This document shows positions 21,134 to 34,064 of a stretch of DNA of 64,000 bases, in pieces. Positions within the stretch are counted from its first letter, which is position 1, and each line of letters opens with the position of its first letter. The notes under the pieces were generated by a model, which worked only from the letters and a program-made list of their open reading frames with translations, had not been told where the DNA came from and ran no database searches. The position numbers and the translations under genes are program-made. This DNA is from Saururus chinensis (taxonomy: Eukaryota > Streptophyta > Magnoliopsida > Piperales > Saururaceae): positions 18,287,968-18,351,967 of the forward strand of contig CP141141.1 in the NCBI GenBank assembly GCA_035235625.1, given 5' to 3'.

Positions 21134-21863
21134 GTAAGAACATGTGTTATATGTTAGTTTAATTGGCTAATTTTGTTATCAAAATTATGTAAAAAACATT
21201 GCATATGCACTTAGTCTTAAAATTTAATTAGATGTAGTTCTGGTCGAGTCAGATTTGGAATTGATGGACTTCAAAAATGGGAAGAAACATGTTCATATGG
21301 ATCAAGACAAGATACTAAAGGATGTTGATTGTTTTTTAAGTTTAGTCAGATCACATTTGCATACTAAACTCACTTAGAGATGTTTCAAAAAGTTTAAGGG
21401 TAAAAAGGATAAAACTATATATGAACAGTACCATCGATGGATCGCTGGATAATGCATTGCATGAAACTATTGATCGGCACCTGAATTACCCATGTGTAAA
21501 ACAAAGCTGAGAATATATCAATCGATCTCTCGTAGATCGATTAATGGCTCAAGGTATTATGAGTTAAAAAAATAGTGAACGGTCGATTGTAGTTTAAAAT
21601 GTTCGATCACTAATAGTTTTAGTTGCCCTAAATAAGCATTTTAGAATTTAAATTCTTTCCTTGTCAAAGTCAAAGACCAAAATTGTTTTGGAGACCTATA
21701 TAAAGGATAAGAAGTTACAAACTTGAAGAGAGGAAAACCTAGAAAAAAAATTGAAGAAGAAGGGAGAGACCTTTGCTTATTGTTTTCCTTAAGAATTCAT
21801 GTAGAGTTTGAAGAGAAGATCAATGGTGAATTCATGAAGCTATTCTAAAATTAAAAGAAAAGA
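21134..21863 (+). mobile_element. LTR of the copia-like family, left part (copy 2)
   Basis: It starts TGTAAGAACATGTG after a polypurine tract. It has a TATA box, TATATAAA, at 21697-21704, and a U3 segment with ATCGATCGATT-type words (about 21430-21545). The LTR is interrupted at 21863 by a solo LTR and resumes at 25523. Confidence 0.8.
21859..21863 (+). repeat. Target-site duplication AAAGA (left)
   Basis: AAAGA precedes the TG of the inserted LTR and recurs at 25518-25522. Confidence 0.8.
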
Positions 21864-24800
21864 TGCCACAACCCAGATTTTTAAAACATTATTAAATAGC
21901 ATGAACGGTAAGTAGTGAGAATTTTTTTTTTAAATACAAAACAAACCATCCGATTAAATATCTAGGTCATGATAACTAGGGTTCACAAATACGAATATTA
22001 AATCATATGATATTATTACACGTTTGAAAATTCATAAATAACAGCTCATCCATCTAAGTACAAGTCTGTCACCCGTCTGAAAATAAATAACTAAGTTTAC
22101 TCTCACGCTAGTGAAACACTTACATACCGGAGTTGCAGAAACACTGAAACTTCATCCTGTACACATTAATCTTGGTCTCACTCATTGTCGTATGGGAAAC
22201 CTGCAACAAAGCAAACCAAACAACAACCACAACCACAATGAAGCCTCTCCGCCTTTAGGAGAAGAGCTTCCAAAGGACAAAAAGGTTTAATTAATATTTT
22301 TTGGATTGGGCTAACATCACCTGATGTTAGTTGCCTATACACTCATCTGACAACATCTCCAATGTTTCCAACAAGATTGGATCCTAATGTAGTTCTGTGT
22401 AGAAACTACTCTATCCTAAGAAGCATAACATCACACATGCAATGCTTAGGTATTTTCAACCTACATTTTAATAAGTCCTTTAACCGTTCCACTTGTTTAA
22501 TTAACAAGCAATATCAAACAATGTTATTAATTATTTCACATCCCTTGTTGGATAATTAATACTATCAAATCTGTAACACAGAGATGACTCACCCATCGAG
22601 AAATCTCCAAATAAAGGACTCCAACCTTGGAGTAGACTGCTTAACAGCAGCTTGACCCAAATCCCTAAGGCTCTCAATAGCCTACCACGAATCTAAAGAA
22701 GAGGATCCCAATTGTGCTCATGGACATAGATTGGTGAGAAGCACAAGCCTTCCATGATACTCATACAACTCTGCTTTTGTACGTACTAAATAGTCCTAGG
22801 AAGACCTGTGGGAGACTCGCGGTAAAGACCCTCTGATCAATACCCAAACCGTCGTGGTGATGAAGAAGCATATTGCAATCTCCACCATCCCAACTCTGGG
22901 AGAAAATATTTTATAAGACATTACTAATGTATCCATAGAAGCCTCAGGTCTTTATGACCATCAACTCCCCCAAACATCTAAAATTAGACTAGATTATTTC
23001 CATCTAGTCAAGTATCCGTACAACAATTTGGGTCCTCTTCACCTTGTGAATCGGTCCAATAAATAGCTCATCCACTGAGCTATGACTAAGAAAACATCCC
23101 AAAATCACCCTTGGTTCATTAACCAAGGTAAAATTCTATGTCAGGGCCCCGTTCACTCCATGAACAGGTCCCAAACCCTAAAGAGGGTATTTTAGTCATT
23201 ATCTTGATTAGGTGTTCTTCCCAGAAACCAATAACCAAAATCTCTTGATTAGTTTTTATTAACCTTACGTTACTGATGTAACTTAACACATCAATAACAA
23301 AAGCATGCAGTATATTAAGCAACATAAATAATATGTAAACATACAAGTGCATAAATAATAATGAAGGCCCATTGCACTCATTTGCAAGGCTAGGGATCAG
23401 CGAATTCAAGCCCGAGAGTGTAGATAACTCTAACGTATCACATGAGTTACATATATAACACTCTAGTCGATCAATGTACTCGGTTGCAAACACATGTAAT
23501 ACACTGCCTTAAACCTTGAGAATTAGGGTTCTTCCCCTTGTTTCCTGTGACACTATGACCTGACAAGGTCTTAGTGTCACTTACTAGTCACACCCCTTCC
23601 TTTAAAGTCATTCCATGTCACTATAGCGTACGCTAACGCTTAGTGGTTGGGTTATTAGTTTCGATAGAAACAGAACATATTGCCCTTAAGGGCATTAGGG
23701 TAATTATACCACTTAGGGTATGCTACCCTCCCTTGGGTCATTTAGTCATCTCATTACCCTTCCGTTAATTTTAAGTCATTAACCATTCAGAAGGCTCCAC
23801 TTTCCAACTCACTCACGCTTCCTTTACACGAATGTCAGCTGCTCATTCAAAGGGTATTCTTATCATTTAGTTTAAAGCCTTATTGACATCTGAAGGGTCC
23901 AAAATTGAACTCAAGCATAATACTTGACTTCATGGACTCTATGTAATTTTCCTGGTGTGTTACGGGGTCGTTAACCTCTTAAACCAACCCAGGTTTTGAC
24001 TAACGGTTTATTATAAACCCTAAGGACAAAAGCAATTAATCACTCACTGGATTTTTATTCACTAAGAGAATTGGCTTATAATTAGGTAACCAATCTAACT
24101 CTCATTGGGAATTTTCCCGATTTTTAAATCAACTCTTAGGCCCTTGAACCGGAGCACCGAAATCGGGTAAGTTAATATTATACTATAATTAAACAAATAG
24201 GGGTAAAAAGGTCATTTCATAGCCTATGGGATTTTTCCTGGAGATGTAACTTAGTCAGAATAATCCCACACCTCACCAAGTCTATGAGTAATGTTCTAGG
24301 ATTTTTTGACACAATTAACCACCTGAACCAGACCCGGTTCACTCTATTCTCTCTCTTTTTTTTTTTTAAATATCAGATCCAAACTGGGTATGAGAAAATC
24401 AGGTTTGGTGATCCACAACGCGGGTCGTCTTCCCCGCGTCTGGCTAGAGGCGGAATGCCTCTGGCAACCATTGCCGGGTGGTGGGCTGGACTCCACCGTA
24501 TCGCCGCCAGGTAGCGAATCCGTTGAGCCATGGCCCGCTGTCTCTGAGTGGCTATTGAGGGGCCAATCAACCGCCCTTTTATTTTTAAACTGGCGGTGAC
24601 GTTGCAACGGCATGCCGATGGGTAGGGCTTGACCGGATCACCATCGTCTGAAAATTTCGGCAGCCCTAGTCCATCCTCCGGCAATCGGCTGTGTTGTGCC
24701 GCCGCAAGTTGTCATCAATTTTATCATTTTTTAACTACTAACGGCCCACACAACAACAGGCGAATCCGCCGCCGCTAAGGCCGCCACAACCAAAGCTAGG

Positions 24801-25517
24801 GCCACTGCAGCAAAGGCTAGGGTTGCCACACGGCTCCTATCCAACTACTATTCCAGTGACCAAAAACTTAGATTACTATTCACACCAACAGATTACTACT
24901 CACATCAACAGTACATACAAAGTCAATATAAATTTCAATTGAATTAGTTAACGAATGCTCCACCAATCTCAATTTGAAGTCTTATCTCTAAGGCCACGTT
25001 GTTGTCGATCCACCACCACCAACGCCCGACCACGCCTCACCAGAATATCTCCAAAAAATTTGAACGATGGCTTGGTCCAGATTCCTCCTTCCCTTAACAG
25101 TCCCATCCCCCAAAAAAGCCATAATTATTTATTTTTATAAGCATGAGATTGAGGCTCCTAATCCCATGAGAAATTGGGTCAAAACTCCCCAAATTAGGCC
25201 CTTAAATTATGATTTCGGAATGCTCAATAATCAGGCCCATAAAGCAACTTAAATGGCCAATTAACGAGATAAATTCGGGTAAACGGGCCCTACATGTTAT
25301 GTTTAACTTTGAACAGTCGTAACTCCCTCATCCAAACTCCGATTTGTGCATTCATTGTGGTGTTTCAAAGCTCTTTTTGTCTACTTTTCATCCATATAGT
25401 ATTTCAACCACCACTTCCAATTGATAATTATGTTATCCTCATTAAACGGTCAATGGGTCCAACACCCTAATTTCCCGTGGTCAACTTTAGGAATGTAGAA
25501 AATTCCCAGACCTTACA
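21864..25517 (-). mobile_element. Very long solo-LTR-like insertion (3.65 kb)
   Basis: On the minus strand it begins TGTAAGGTCTGGGAATTTTC and ends GGGTTGTGGCA, the TG...CA form, with a 5-bp duplication (AAAGA on the plus strand) on both sides. The terminal sequences do not recur inside it, so no second LTR is seen. There is no primer-binding site, polypurine tract or gene motif. A GC-rich block (about 24400-24830) stands out in an AT-rich setting. The best reading is a solo LTR of a family with unusually long LTRs, left by LTR-LTR recombination. A gene-less element that lost one LTR is the alternative. Confidence 0.65.
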
Positions 25518-25522
25518 AAAGA
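25518..25522 (+). repeat. Target-site duplication AAAGA (right)
   Basis: It matches 21859-21863. The interrupted copia-like LTR resumes immediately afterwards. Confidence 0.8.
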
Positions 25523-26023
25523 TTTCACATAGAAATTTCAAATAGGAGTTGCATAAGTTCTTCAATGAGATATTGAAGATTGCAAAAGACCAAAGTCAAT
25601 AATACAACAAGTGGAGCTTGTTGAAGGCTAGAAGAAGATAAAAACAAAGTAAAGGGAAATTAAAGTTTCAAGTGCTTCAAGGAGAAGACTTGAAGGCTAG
25701 CAACGACAAGAATTTGTGGAGATTTAAATAAAAAGGAATTTGTATTAGGGTCAAAACAAAGGTTGGTAGTTTGCTTGTGTCATGTAATTGTCTTGCTTAC
25801 TAGTAGTCTATTGATTTAGTTCTTTGTTGGAACTGCCATGGTTTTTTACCCGAGTTTGGGTTTTTCAAGTTAATGTCCTTGTCCTCTAAGTCTTTGGTTC
25901 CTTACAATGAGGCCATATCTCATAGTCTTTATCTTCATTATATAATTGGATTAGGGGCAATGTAGTAATTTGCTAGTTGATTAGACAAATATTAAACGGT
26001 TGATTAGACAGATATTAAACTCA
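25523..26023 (+). mobile_element. LTR of the copia-like family, right part (copy 2)
   Basis: It contains the family's TTTTTTACCCGAGTTTGGG element (25843-25861), a terminator-like inverted word found in every copy, and ends GATATTAAACTCA. It matches the tail of the LTR that ends at 32256. Confidence 0.75.
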
Positions 26024-27500
26024 TAATCCTTGAGTTTTAAAACATAATAATGGGTGAAGATTAGATGATTTCTAAGTATTATGTTAAGATATCAGACATT
26101 GTCAACACTTGTGACCAATTGGGGGAGCCCATTCCTGCCTACCTAGTTGTGAGAAAACTCTTAAGGTCCTTGTCATCTCGATTCAAAATTAAGGTGGCGG
26201 CTATTAATAAATCAAAGAAGATTGACACCTTAGATATTGAGGAGCTTGTATGGAACCTTAGAACCTTTGAGACAAAAAAATTATATGAAAATAAGAAAGA
26301 ATTATTGGAGAACATCAAAGGAAAACAAATTGCCCATATGACATCTAAGAGAACTTCCAAGAAAAATAAAGCTTTGAACACCTTAGGAGAATTTGAGATT
26401 GATGAAGAGTTAATGCTCTTGCTAGCAAAAATCTTCAAAAAACTTATGAAATCTCAAAAATTTTGGTTTAGGAAAAAGGGTCAAAAATCAAGGAAGAGAA
26501 AAGGGGATAGGAAATATGAGGGTTAAAATAAATAAGACAAGAAGAAAATGAAGTGTTTGAATGTGGAAAATTAGGTTATTTGGTTGCTGATTGTCCTAAT
26601 AATAATTTTGATAGCTCTTCTGAGAATAAGCTTAGGAAACCAAAGGGGTCTAATAATAAGAAAAAGGGAAAAGTACTTCAAGCAACTTAGTCTGATGAGA
26701 GTTCTTCTGAGAAAGATGGGATATGCAACTATATTGCCTTCTATGCAAGTGTTAAGGAAGATGGTTTTAGTGAAGAATCTCATGAGTCCACTTCTCCTGA
26801 AGAGAACTTAGAGTCTGACTTTCATTATGATGATTACAAATGATTCCTCCAACAATTTCTAGACTTGACTAGAGAAACTAAACACCTTGAGAGAAATAGG
26901 AAAAAAGAAAGATGATGAATTAGTCTTGTCTTCTCAAGAGGCAACTAGGTTAATGGAGGTGAACACCAAGCTAGAAAGAGAAGTAAGTGACCTTGAGCAT
27001 GATAGAGAGAAGTCTAATGCGCATAATAGAATTCTTATGTCCTCTAAAGTGGAATTAGATGGATTCAATAGTGGGAACAAGACATTGGAGACCTTGTTGA
27101 GCTTAGGTCAAACCAATAAGATGCGCTAAGGTTTTAGTAATTGCTTGACTACCCCCTAGCAAAACCTATTATCTGTGTAAAAAATGAAGAGAGTGATAAA
27201 CAACCTAAGATAGTGCCCAACCCACCAAGGTCAAGAGGAAGGGAAGTGAGGACAGACTCTAGAATTCTAGGAGTATTTGAGATTTTCCTTAGGGATTCCC
27301 ATACTAGAAGTGAGTGCCCAAAGATACATTCTTTCAAACTTAGGTCAAAGAAGAAGGAGAAGAAGCACACTACCTATGTGACCCCTAAGCTACCCCACCA
27401 AATGTTTGAAAAGAAGATAAAGAGAGTATGAGTGAGGAATATTGATCTTCAAGCATAGCTTTGAAGGATCCATTATGAAGAGTAAGTAAAAGCACCTTAG
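26024..27500 (+). pseudogene. Fossil copia-type gag (UBN2 family)
   Basis: The reading at 26065-26526 contains YLVVRKLLRSLSSRFKIKV and IDTLDIEELVWNLRTFE, the signature of Ty1/copia gag of the UBN2 family. A zinc-knuckle-like segment follows near 26550-26600. A charged, coiled-coil-like region (26887-27129, with LEREVSDLEHDREKSNAHN) and a basic tail (27141-27431) come next. The region is broken in several places. Protease, integrase and reverse transcriptase motifs do not follow. Confidence 0.8.
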
Positions 27501-29330
27501 ATTACCTTAGGATAGGTTGGTCACGCAAAAAGAAACTTGTCATCTCTAAATAAAAGAGATTGTTTTTATCCATAATTTAATTCTTTTGATCTTTTGGACA
27601 ACACAAGTTTTTGTTTTTATTGAATTTTGCTTTGTTTTCATGTCTTTTAATTCATAGTTTTTGAATTTAAAAAATAAAAATAAATGGAATATGATAAAAA
27701 ACACTAAAAAAAATTAGTGTTCCTTTCACTTTGCTTGCTATTTGCTTTTTGTTTATTTTAATTGTTTCAACTCCTGAGACTTGATGAAATTAATTTCCTC
27801 ATAAGCTCACAAACAACATGATGTCTGGTCAAATATAACTTAAGGAAGAGAAGGAAGGATACACCAAGCAGAGTGACAATCAATTTGTTTTTCTTTTTGC
27901 ATAATTTTGCAATTTTCTAATTTTAAAAATGTGCACACATTATGTAATGTGAAGTTTTATTAATCAAATTAGAGATCAAAAGAGAATTTTTAGACATAAG
28001 TTAACTTAAGCATATAGATTCTAGTGGAGTCTAGTTATCAAATTAAAGGAACTAAAGCTAGACGTTTATTTAGAATTCAATGCAAGAGTGAAAATTTATA
28101 TAATGTGATTCAATGTTTGAAAGTCTCTAAGTACTTCAATAACTTTTAATTAATGGAATTGTCCTCATAAAGATGATGCAGTAGGGCTACCTACTTAGGT
28201 CGGCCTAGGTTAGTGTGAAGCACCCATCCACTTGACATCAAGAAAAATGAAAAAGAAAGAGAAAATGATAAATAATGTAAGTTGAGAGGATTCAGAAAAA
28301 TTCAAGCCCAAGAAAAGTTTCTAAAGTTTAAACAAATTTGTCTTAATTTGAAAAAAAGTGATCTTGTGAAATTCAAGATTAAAGGAGATAAGGGTTAAAA
28401 ACATTGGTAGCTTCTTCAAAAAATTAATAAAAGAGAGTTAATGTTGCAAAAACAAGAAATGAAATTTGACCACATATCAATGGAGTTGACTATTCTAAAG
28501 GAAGGTATACATGAACATAATTATTGGATGGACTTAGATTAAAGAAAAATTATTTTAAATTTTTGGAAAGGAGCTCAATTTTGCTTTTTTAGTATTTGAT
28601 TTATATTTTGAGTTCTAACTTTTAGAAATATCTTATTTCGATGGATATTGTCTTGAAATAATTTTAGGAATTTATTGGAATTCTTCTAGAAATTTTTGAA
28701 TTTTAATAATTTTTGGAAAATAAAAAACATATTTATTTCAACATCGATCGATTGATTCTATGTGCAATCAATCGCTGGTTATATTTCCATGCCGAAGCAC
28801 TACTTTGTAAACAATTGAATCCCTTTAACGTCCTCATTTCACTTCAAACACTCCAGAGAGGTGCAAAATAGCAAGAAAAGGCGATTAGGCATCATTTTGC
28901 GTGAGTTTACATCGATTTCGTTCATGGCTACGGTAAGTTCCTAACTACCTTTTTCAATTTTTAGTGAATTTTAAGTGGTTTTTAATAATTTTTTAATGAT
29001 GGGATTGTTAAAAATCCCTTGATCTATGTTTCTACAAAATTTTAAGTGATTCGATGATCCTATAGTGTTTGAGATATCATCAATTTTGTGATTCAATTTC
29101 ACTTTTTCACTCCAAATTGGGGACTATTGTTCTAATCATTGAGATACATCATGTGTCAAAATATAAAGTCAATCGGACACAGAAAAATTTTAGGGTTTTA
29201 TTTAATTTCAAAATTCTATTTTTTAACATGTATTTCAATATTTTCAAATTCTAGGACTTTAATTATGTCTTGTGATTAGTTCCTAGTGATTTTCATCCCT
29301 AGGTTTTAGTTTTATCTCTTTGCAATCAAT
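27501..29330 (+). mobile_element. Non-coding internal region, copia-like family (copy 2)
   Basis: It is an AT-rich stretch with blocks shared by other copies: the TTTAATTCTTTTGATCTTTTGG word (about 27579) is also at 40940, and the GGGCTACCTACTTAGGTC block is at 28185-28203. A CATCGATCGATTGATTC word lies at 28742. No protein motif was found where pol would be expected. Confidence 0.55.
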
Positions 29331-30300
29331 TTAGATGGGGAAAGCATGGAAAAAAAGTAGTGAGTGGGTCGAGATTAGGGGACCCTGGGGGAATCCACAA
29401 GTGTAGGGGAGAAGGTTAAACTAATACGCTGTGAGCATAGCTTAGTCCATGTGCCAGTCGAGACTACCGTAGAGTGAATTGAGGTTAAATCTTATTGGAT
29501 GGAGTACCTTAGGTCTATTTCTACCATCGATTAGCGAGTATACCCCTGCCTTGTTAGACAGTGGTATTCATCACTTTGTTTGGATGGCGAGGATACTTTG
29601 ATAGGAGTTGTCGGAGGCACTTAGGTTCGTGTCACGCCGCATATCATCGCCAGTGTTATTCAGTTCCAAAGGAGGCCACTCCAGTATCCGCTTTTTGATG
29701 GATTTATCTTTTTTCGGATAGTGAGTTGATAGGGAGACTGACAGGCCTAGCAAGAGGCAAAGAGTTGGATGTATCACTACTTGCTTATTTTATGACGGCT
29801 CACTATCGACTTATTCATGTGATAGCTCAATATAACATATGGAGCACAAGGAAGGTGAAAGTGGATAACATGATGGTCAGGATGTTGTATATGATATGAG
29901 TGCTAGAGCTAGAGTTAGACTTACCTTCTATCATTTTTGGTAGGATTGTGACCTTTCTACATGGTCATACACATGAGATGTTGTCATATCCTTATATTCT
30001 ACGTAGGATATTCACCTCCATACATCTTAGGATCCCACAAGCATACCCCACTAAGGTAGGGATGGGACCCATTGATGTTGCAGTTGTTTAGTGAATGTTG
30101 TCTCACACCATGGGACATGAGGGAGCATATTAGGAGCAACAACAATTACCTGCTGATGATCCAGTACAATAGATTCATTTAGATTTTTCGGATAGGCTAG
30201 TGAAGTATGCTGAGTTGAATGCTTTCCCACATGAGATGCATCAAGGTCTTGCAAATATTAGGAGGGTGCTCAAAGACATTCCCACATGCAGATAGCAAGG
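29331..30300 (+). pseudogene. Fossil downstream ORF, plant-transposon-domain-like
   Basis: It is a partly open region with LDLPSIIFGRIVTFLHGHTHE and LSYPYILRRIF (29900-30091), then EMHQGLANIRRVL and a purine-rich AGCAAGGGGGAGCAT (30293-30307). The layout resembles the 'putative plant transposon protein' domain that some plant LTR elements carry beyond gag. The inverted copy at 34476-35110 has the matching EMHQRFTDLKRML, so it is a shared part of the family. It is broken in several places. The domain name is tentative. Confidence 0.45.
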
Positions 30301-30508
30301 GGGAGCATTTTGATACCGATGATGATCATGGAGATGCTTGATGTTATGTTAATGTATCACTTTTTCATGTATTCTTGTGATTGGACTTGTTTTAATTCAG
30401 CATATGTTTCATGTGACTGTGAGATATATTTGAAACTGATGTTGTGATTGGATATATGAGGGACATGTTTCATTTGATGGTTTCATAATTTTTATGTCTT
30501 TTGGAGAT
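30301..30508 (+). other. 3' untranslated-like stretch before the LTR
   Basis: AT-rich sequence between the downstream ORF remnant and the LTR at 30509. A weak purine run, TTTTGGAGAT, precedes the LTR. No gene is visible. Confidence 0.5.
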
Positions 30509-32256
30509 TGAAAGAACATATGTGTCATAAGTAATGTTATTGGTAATTTTTGTTGATCAAACTTATGTCAAAACTTTAAGTATGTAATTAGTCTTATGAA
30601 TCTAATTACATGTAGTTGTGGTCAAGTGAGGTTTTGAATTTATGCACTTGAAAAATAGGAGAAGACATGTTCTTATGGATCAAGGATGAATACTAAAGAG
30701 TGTTAAGGTGAAAAAGGTTTATTCAACATACACTTTCATACAAAAGTCACTTGGAAAAGTTGCAAAAGAGATTTTGGATGTTTCATACTAATTTAGGGTA
30801 AAATAGGTAAAAATGTAAATGAACAATGTCATCAATTGATCCTTGAAAAATACACTGACAAAATCGATTGATCAGATATGAACCGTAGTACAAATAAGTT
30901 GAATTGATTGATCACTTTAGCAAACAATCAATCGGCACTTGAGACAAACCTTCGAAAAACAAAGCCGAGAGTTTATCGATTGATCAGAATACTAAGAGAT
31001 CGATCGCTAGAAGTATTATGCCCTAAGGAAATAGTTAATGATTAATCGTTGTTTGGAATAATTGATTGCTAACAGTTTTAGTTGCCTTAGATAAGCCTTT
31101 TTGAAAGAGATTTCATTTCTAGTTGGAGTCAATGACTTAAACCATCTTCGAGATCTATATAAAGGCTAAGGTATGATAAATTTGAAGAGAGGAAAATCTT
31201 AAAAATATTGGAGAAGAGAGGAGAGGTCATTCATCATTGTTTTTCTAGAGAGTCCACAAAAAGCTTCAAGCACATGTTAATGGTTGATCCACGAAGATGT
31301 AAAGAGAAGATGCTTTCATTGCAAATAATAGTGGAGACATAATAAATTTTTCAAGGGAGTTGAAGAATCTCAAAGGTGAATCAACAATCTTAAAGAATCT
31401 TTGATTGAGTTTCTAGAAGAAGAATAATAATAGAAAATGAAGAGGGAAAGCTTCAAGGATTCTAATGAGGAAGAATTGAAGGCTGACTACAAAGAAGATC
31501 GTGCCAAGAAGGTGTTCTTGTTTGTGTCAAGTCTCGAGTTTGGTTGGTTATTCTTCTGCCTTATAAGTTCTATCCTACTAGTACATTAGTTTGCCCTTGT
31601 TGTGGCTATCGTGGTTTTTCACCCAATTTGGGTTTTTCACATTAAATTTGTATGTCTTTATGTGTGGATTGCATGCTTGGATTGGTTGAATACATTGTAG
31701 GTTGATAGTTTATATATAGATAGTACATTTCCATTGTTAATTAGAAATTTATGCACATAGAGGCTAGAACTCTTGATTCTTACTTCTATGAAGCACAAGT
31801 TTGAAGAGCAAATGAGTGATCCCTATCACCATCTAGTTAGATATTTAATACTTTGGGTTTAGAGGGAACTTAAAGGCCGACAACAGAGGAAGAGGTTTGA
31901 GCAAAGAAAGGAGTTTCATTTGTGTCAGAGTCTCTAGAGGTTGGTGGCTGTTCATAGAGTCTTGTAAAAAGGTCTTGTTAGATAGTACTGCATTGATTCA
32001 TCCTAGAGAAAGGCTTCTGTGGTTTTTAACAGTATTTGAGGTTTTCTACATTAAAACTTAGTATGTGATTGTGTGTATGCTTGGTGTAATTGATTGACAA
32101 ATTCATAACACATTTTGATTAGAATTTTATAATAGTTTATGCTATATAAATTATTATACAATGAGGCCATATCTTGTAGTCTTTATCTTCTTGAGATAAT
32201 CAGACTAAGGACAATGTGGTCATCAGCTAAGTTATTAGATTTATATTAAACTCTCA
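30509..32256 (+). mobile_element. LTR of the copia-like family with a duplicated tail (copy 3)
   Basis: It starts TGAAAGAACATATG and has a TATA box at 31156-31163 (TATATAAA) and ATCGATTGATC words in its U3 (30830-30970). The tail is present twice: about 31470-31850 and 31850-32256 both carry the 'GGAGTTTCATTTGTGTC'-like words, the TTTTT(C/A)ACCC or TTTTTAACAG element and a TATTTAATACT or TATTAAACTCTCA end. It is probably two LTR tails joined by recombination. Confidence 0.65.
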
Positions 32257-32890
32257 AGGTTCATTAACCTTATGGAAGTTATAGGGATTTCTTGCCCAGA
32301 ATAGTTCCAAAGAAAAACTTGTCCCTTATTTTGTTTAAAATCTTATTGAGACACAAAAATGGTTTTTATTGTTTTTAGTTGTTTTGATTTGTTTTGGTCT
32401 TTGTGTTTTCAAATATATATAGTATTGAAATCATGAACAACATGGATGACTTGATAAAAAACATTTGCACATAGTGGGTCACATGCGCATAGTGCTGTAT
32501 ATCTTAAGTCAAGAGGATTAAATAAAAATCATTTGAATAAAGCCTTACTATTCATGTTAGTACTCTATGAATTGTTTTTATGCTAATTGTCTTAGTACTA
32601 ACTTTGTAAATTCAAAACCTTCTACTAGGTTAAAGGTAAAATTTTGTGGATTTACTTCTAAAGTTGTACACTATGCAGTATTATAAGGTAATTGAGCAGT
32701 TTGAATTCTTTTGCAAACTAAATGAGATTTGATATGTTTATGTTTTCTTTGAATATCATATGTATACATATGCAAAACAATTCTTGAAAAGATGATAGAG
32801 AGGGCTACCTACATGATTTGTCTTGTGTTAATGTTAAAGCAATCATTTGAGACTATAATATTTGTCTAAGAAGCTTAGCGGATCACTAGA
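32257..32890. other. Unassigned junction between plus and minus copia-like copies
   Basis: This AT-rich sequence starts AGGTTCATTAACC and includes a GAGGGCTACCTACATG word (32797-32812) like the family's 3' internal block. It separates a plus-oriented LTR from an inverted copy. No gene is visible. Confidence 0.4.
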
Positions 32891-34064
32891 TTTCCCTTAG
32901 TCCGGTTAATATTATGTATATAAAGACTATGAGTTCTAGGTTCTATGTGCAGGAATTTCTAGTAGGCAACAAAACTAATTATCTACAATTAACTATCAAA
33001 CTATCAACTATTCAACCAAACAAAGTACACATAAATATACAAGGATTTAACATGGAAAACCCAAACTTGGGTAAAAATCTAGGCAGCCTCACAAGGCCAA
33101 ATCAATGAACAAGTAAGAAAGAACTTACATAACTCGAGAACAATGAATGAACCTCTTTTCACTCTTTGTTGTTGGCCTTCAAGTTTCTTCTTCCATCGAA
33201 TCCTTAAAGCTTTCCCTCTTCGTATTTTGTCTTAATCTTCTTCTATCAACACAATCAAATACTCCTTCAATTGTTGATCTCCCTTTTAGTTTTCATCAAC
33301 TCCTGTGAAGACTTTGATGCAACGCCTTTTATTTTGTTGTGTGAGATTCTTCTATTTTAGTTGTGTCTTCATGAAATTACTATGAACATGCACTTGAAGC
33401 TTTTTGGGTGATCTTCTCTAGGAAAACAATGGATAAGGAACTATCTTCTTTTTTTGTATAATTTTCTAGGTTTTCCCTCTTCAATTTCATGATTATTTAG
33501 CCTTTAAATAGGACATTAAGTTGGTTTAAGACTTTGTCACTAATTAGGAATACAATAACTTTAGGAAAGGCTTGAAATGAGCAATCATATCAAACAACGA
33601 TAGATCTCTCATTGTTTCCTTTGGGCACGACATTGTTAGCAATCAATCCATCAACCAAGCGATCAATAAACTCTTAGACTATTTTTACAAATGACTGTTT
33701 CAAGTGGTGATCAATCGATTCAATCAGTGTATTGTTTAGCGATCAATTGACTGCATTGTATTTTGATAATTTTGTCATTTTTCCCTATTTCCGTCTGATA
33801 CTCCCAAAATCACTTTCTAACCTATTCTAAGTGATTTGTGTATGTGAGTATGTACTAAATTAATCACTTTCAACACTCTTAGTTTTCAACCTTTATCCAT
33901 AAGAACACGTCTACTCCTATTTTGAGTCCATCAATTTCAAATCCAATTTGAGCACAACTAAATCTAGTCGGACTCCTAATAATAAAAGTATGCATGAAGT
34001 TTTGACATAATTTTGATCAACAAAATTAGTCAATTACAATATATATGCCTCATATGTTCTTTCA
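32891..34064 (-). mobile_element. LTR of the inverted copia-like copy
   Basis: On the minus strand it starts TGAAAGAACATATG (34064 down) after the polypurine tract AGCCAAAAGGGGAGAT. It contains ATCGATTGATC words (about 33600-33770 on the plus strand) and the TTTTTACCCAAGTTTGGG element (33056-33073). Its far end is not sharply defined (about 32890-32960). Confidence 0.7.

Noticed and set aside
23119-23493. 124-residue minus-strand frame
   Set aside because: Inside the solo-LTR-like insertion, with no recognisable domain.
24344-24684. Overlapping frames of 69-103 residues on both strands
   Set aside because: They lie in the GC-rich block of the solo-LTR-like insertion, where stops are rare by composition. 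No motif was seen.
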